Below, piece by piece: positions 62,688 through 64,000 of a DNA stretch of 64,000 nucleotides. The DNA lies in assembly GCF_002072155.1 (NCBI RefSeq), contig NZ_BDIY01000018.1:1-64000 (forward strand), in the 5' to 3' direction. This DNA comes from Roseovarius sp. A-2. GTDB taxonomy: Bacteria; Pseudomonadota; Alphaproteobacteria; Rhodobacterales; Rhodobacteraceae. Positions within the stretch are counted from its first letter, which is position 1. Each line of letters opens with the position of its first letter. The notes below the pieces were generated by a model, which ran no database searches, was not told where the DNA came from, and saw only the letters and a list, made by a program, of their open reading frames with translations. The position numbers and the translations under genes were made by a program.

Positions 62688-63041
62688 TCAACTGCCCCGA
62701 TAGGTCGAATATCCAAACGGTGAGAGCAGCAACGGAACGTGGTAATGCGCAGGCTCCGCCATCCCGAAGCGGATCGGCACCAGGTCGAGAAAACGCGGAG
62801 TATTGGGTGGCATGCCTGACGCCTCCAGATAGGCCCCGGCGTGAAACACCAGCTCGTAGTTGCCGAGCGCGAACTCCTCCTTCGGTAGGATTGGCCCATC
62901 GGTGCGACCATCCGCATTGGTCGTCAGCGTGCGAATATGCGTGCGGGTCTCGCCTTGCATCCTGAACAGCTCGATCGTCAATCCGGCAGCGGGCTGACCC
63001 CGTGCGGTGTCCAGAACATGCGTTGTCAGATAGCCTGTCAT
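62688..63041 (-). CDS. uraH: 5-Hydroxyisourate hydrolase
   Basis: 117 residues of the transthyretin-like family. LTTHVLDTARGQPAAG holds the first catalytic histidine, RTDGPI the conserved arginine region, and the C-terminus is the diagnostic YRGS. It converts 5-hydroxyisourate to OHCU in urate breakdown. The ATG at 63041 has GGGGG upstream. It is divergent from puuE. Confidence 0.93.
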   Translation of the reverse strand: MTGYLTTHVLDTARGQPAAGLTIELFRMQGETRTHIRTLTTNADGRTDGPILPKEEFALGNYELVFHAGAYLEASGMPPNTPRFLDLVPIRFGMAEPAHYHVPLLLSPFGYSTYRGS

Positions 63042-63212
63042 ACCAACCCCCTTTGTCACCGCGCATCATGGCCCGAGCCAAGCATCGTGCACAAGGTCGC
63101 GGCAGCCATATTCGGAATGAACTCTTTCAAGTGATATTGGAAAGTACTCTTGATCGTCTTGTCCTAAACTGAACCTGCCGGAACCCCGGCGCGCAACAAC
63201 CGGTGGAGCCTG

Positions 63213-64000
63213 ATGCAACGTTACCCTCGTGATCTTCGCGGCCATGGCCCGACGCCGCCTGACCCGCAGTGGCCGGATGGCGCACGCATCGCCGTGCAAT
63301 TCGTCCTCAACTACGAGGAGGGCGGCGAAAATTGCGTTCTGCACGGCGATCCCGCCTCCGAGGCGTTCTTGTCGGACATTCCCGGCGCCGCCCCCTGGCC
63401 CGGGCAACGGCATTGGAACATGGAATCGATCTACGACTACGGCGCGCGGGCCGGGTTCTGGCGGCTACATCGCCTGTTCACCGGCGCGGGCATTCCGCTG
63501 ACCATCTACGGCGTCGCCTCGGCACTCGCCCGCAGCCCTGAACAGGTGGCGGCAATGCAGGAGGCTGATTGGGAAATCGCCAGCCACGGCCTGAAATGGG
63601 TCGAGCACAAGGACATGCCGGAAGACGAAGAACGCGCCGCCATCGCCGAGGCGATCCGCCTCCACGAAGAGGTGACCGGCGCGCCGCCGCGCGGTTGGTA
63701 TACCGGTCGGTGCAGCACTAATACCGTGCGGCTGGCCGCCGAGACCGGACGGTTTGACTATATCTCGGATACCTATGACGATGACCTGCCGCATTGGATA
63801 CGGGTCACCGGGCGCGATCAACTGATCATTCCCTACACGCTCGAATGCAACGATATGCGGTTCGCAACCTCCCCCGGCTGGATCACCGGCGAGCAGTTCG
63901 GGAGTTACCTGCGCGATACCTTCGACACGCTTTATGCCGAAGGCGCGGCAGGCGCGCCGAAGATGATGACCGTGGGCCTGCATTGCCGCCTGATCGGACG
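63213..64000 (+). CDS. puuE: Allantoinase/ureide deacetylase-type PuuE (cut by the window edge)
   Basis: 262 codons are inside the window, without a stop. RYPRDLRGHGPTPPDPQWPD is the conserved start of PuuE, followed by the NodB/polysaccharide deacetylase-like domain with NYEEGGEN, ASHGLKW (metal histidine) and RGWYTGRCSTNT. PuuE is a cofactor-independent allantoinase. GGAG lies seven bases before the ATG. Pairing with the divergent uraH gene indicates a purine (urate to allantoate) catabolic locus that continues to the right. Confidence 0.92.
   Translation, partial: MQRYPRDLRGHGPTPPDPQWPDGARIAVQFVLNYEEGGENCVLHGDPASEAFLSDIPGAAPWPGQRHWNMESIYDYGARAGFWRLHRLFTGAGIPLTIYGVASALARSPEQVAAMQEADWEIASHGLKWVEHKDMPEDEERAAIAEAIRLHEEVTGAPPRGWYTGRCSTNTVRLAAETGRFDYISDTYDDDLPHWIRVTGRDQLIIPYTLECNDMRFATSPGWITGEQFGSYLRDTFDTLYAEGAAGAPKMMTVGLHCRLIG

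Overview
The window looks like chromosomal DNA of a high-GC marine alphaproteobacterium of the Roseobacter group (Rhodobacterales). The evidence is a CcrM methyltransferase next to rnhB, the DUF1013 regulator TrcR, rpsU divergent from a COQ9-family gene, lptC-lptA-lptB followed by hpf and ptsN, a GTTC-N7-GTTC LexA box of the alphaproteobacterial type, taurine:pyruvate aminotransferase with a taurine ABC transporter, and a TRAP transporter. Genes are tightly packed, and many neighbours share ATGA stop/start overlaps. I saw no tRNA, rRNA, CRISPR array or intact insertion sequence.

Layout. 0-3.3 kb: a corrinoid-activating ASKHA ferredoxin protein, a broken DUF6270 gene inserted after it, the first codons of a further minus-strand gene, and a VTT-like membrane protein. 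3.4-8.5 kb: taurine ABC transporter (tauABC-type) divergent from tpa. 8.6-11.1 kb: PLP decarboxylase and FAD oxidoreductase. 11.2-23.8 kb: mixed housekeeping and accessory genes, including trcR, an RNase T2, a sialidase-fold protein, quinone oxidoreductase, COQ9, rpsU, ferredoxin, an orphan DnaE2 C-terminal domain behind a LexA box, a DMT exporter, NUDIX, a TPP enzyme, a lipase and phnM.

23.8-36.6 kb: one long minus-strand series. It begins with a TPP riboswitch and thiD-thiO-thiS-thiG-thiE-thiF-thiY-tenA, which makes the thiazole moiety and salvages pyrimidine. It continues into a polytopic membrane protein, a Tat-exported binding protein, a lipoprotein and a complete branched-chain-amino-acid-type ABC transporter. 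36.7-39.1 kb: MmgE/PrpD and a 2-hydroxyacid dehydrogenase. 39.1-41 kb: ccrM and rnhB with three GANTC sites between them. 41-43.1 kb: small exported proteins and a membrane-anchored winged-helix protein. 43.1-45.5 kb: CioAB-type cytochrome bd oxidase.

45.6-58.6 kb: a probable acid-catabolism region. A GntR regulator and a large FAD/Fe-S 2-hydroxyacid dehydrogenase are divergent, across a perfect 17-bp palindrome, from a glyoxylate-type aminotransferase, TRAP dctPQM, an enoyl-CoA hydratase and a class III CoA-transferase. A second CoA-transferase and a TPP enzyme face them across an IS701-type transposase scrap. 58.8-64 kb: RNase D, the Lpt genes, hpf, ptsN, and uraH divergent from puuE (urate breakdown).
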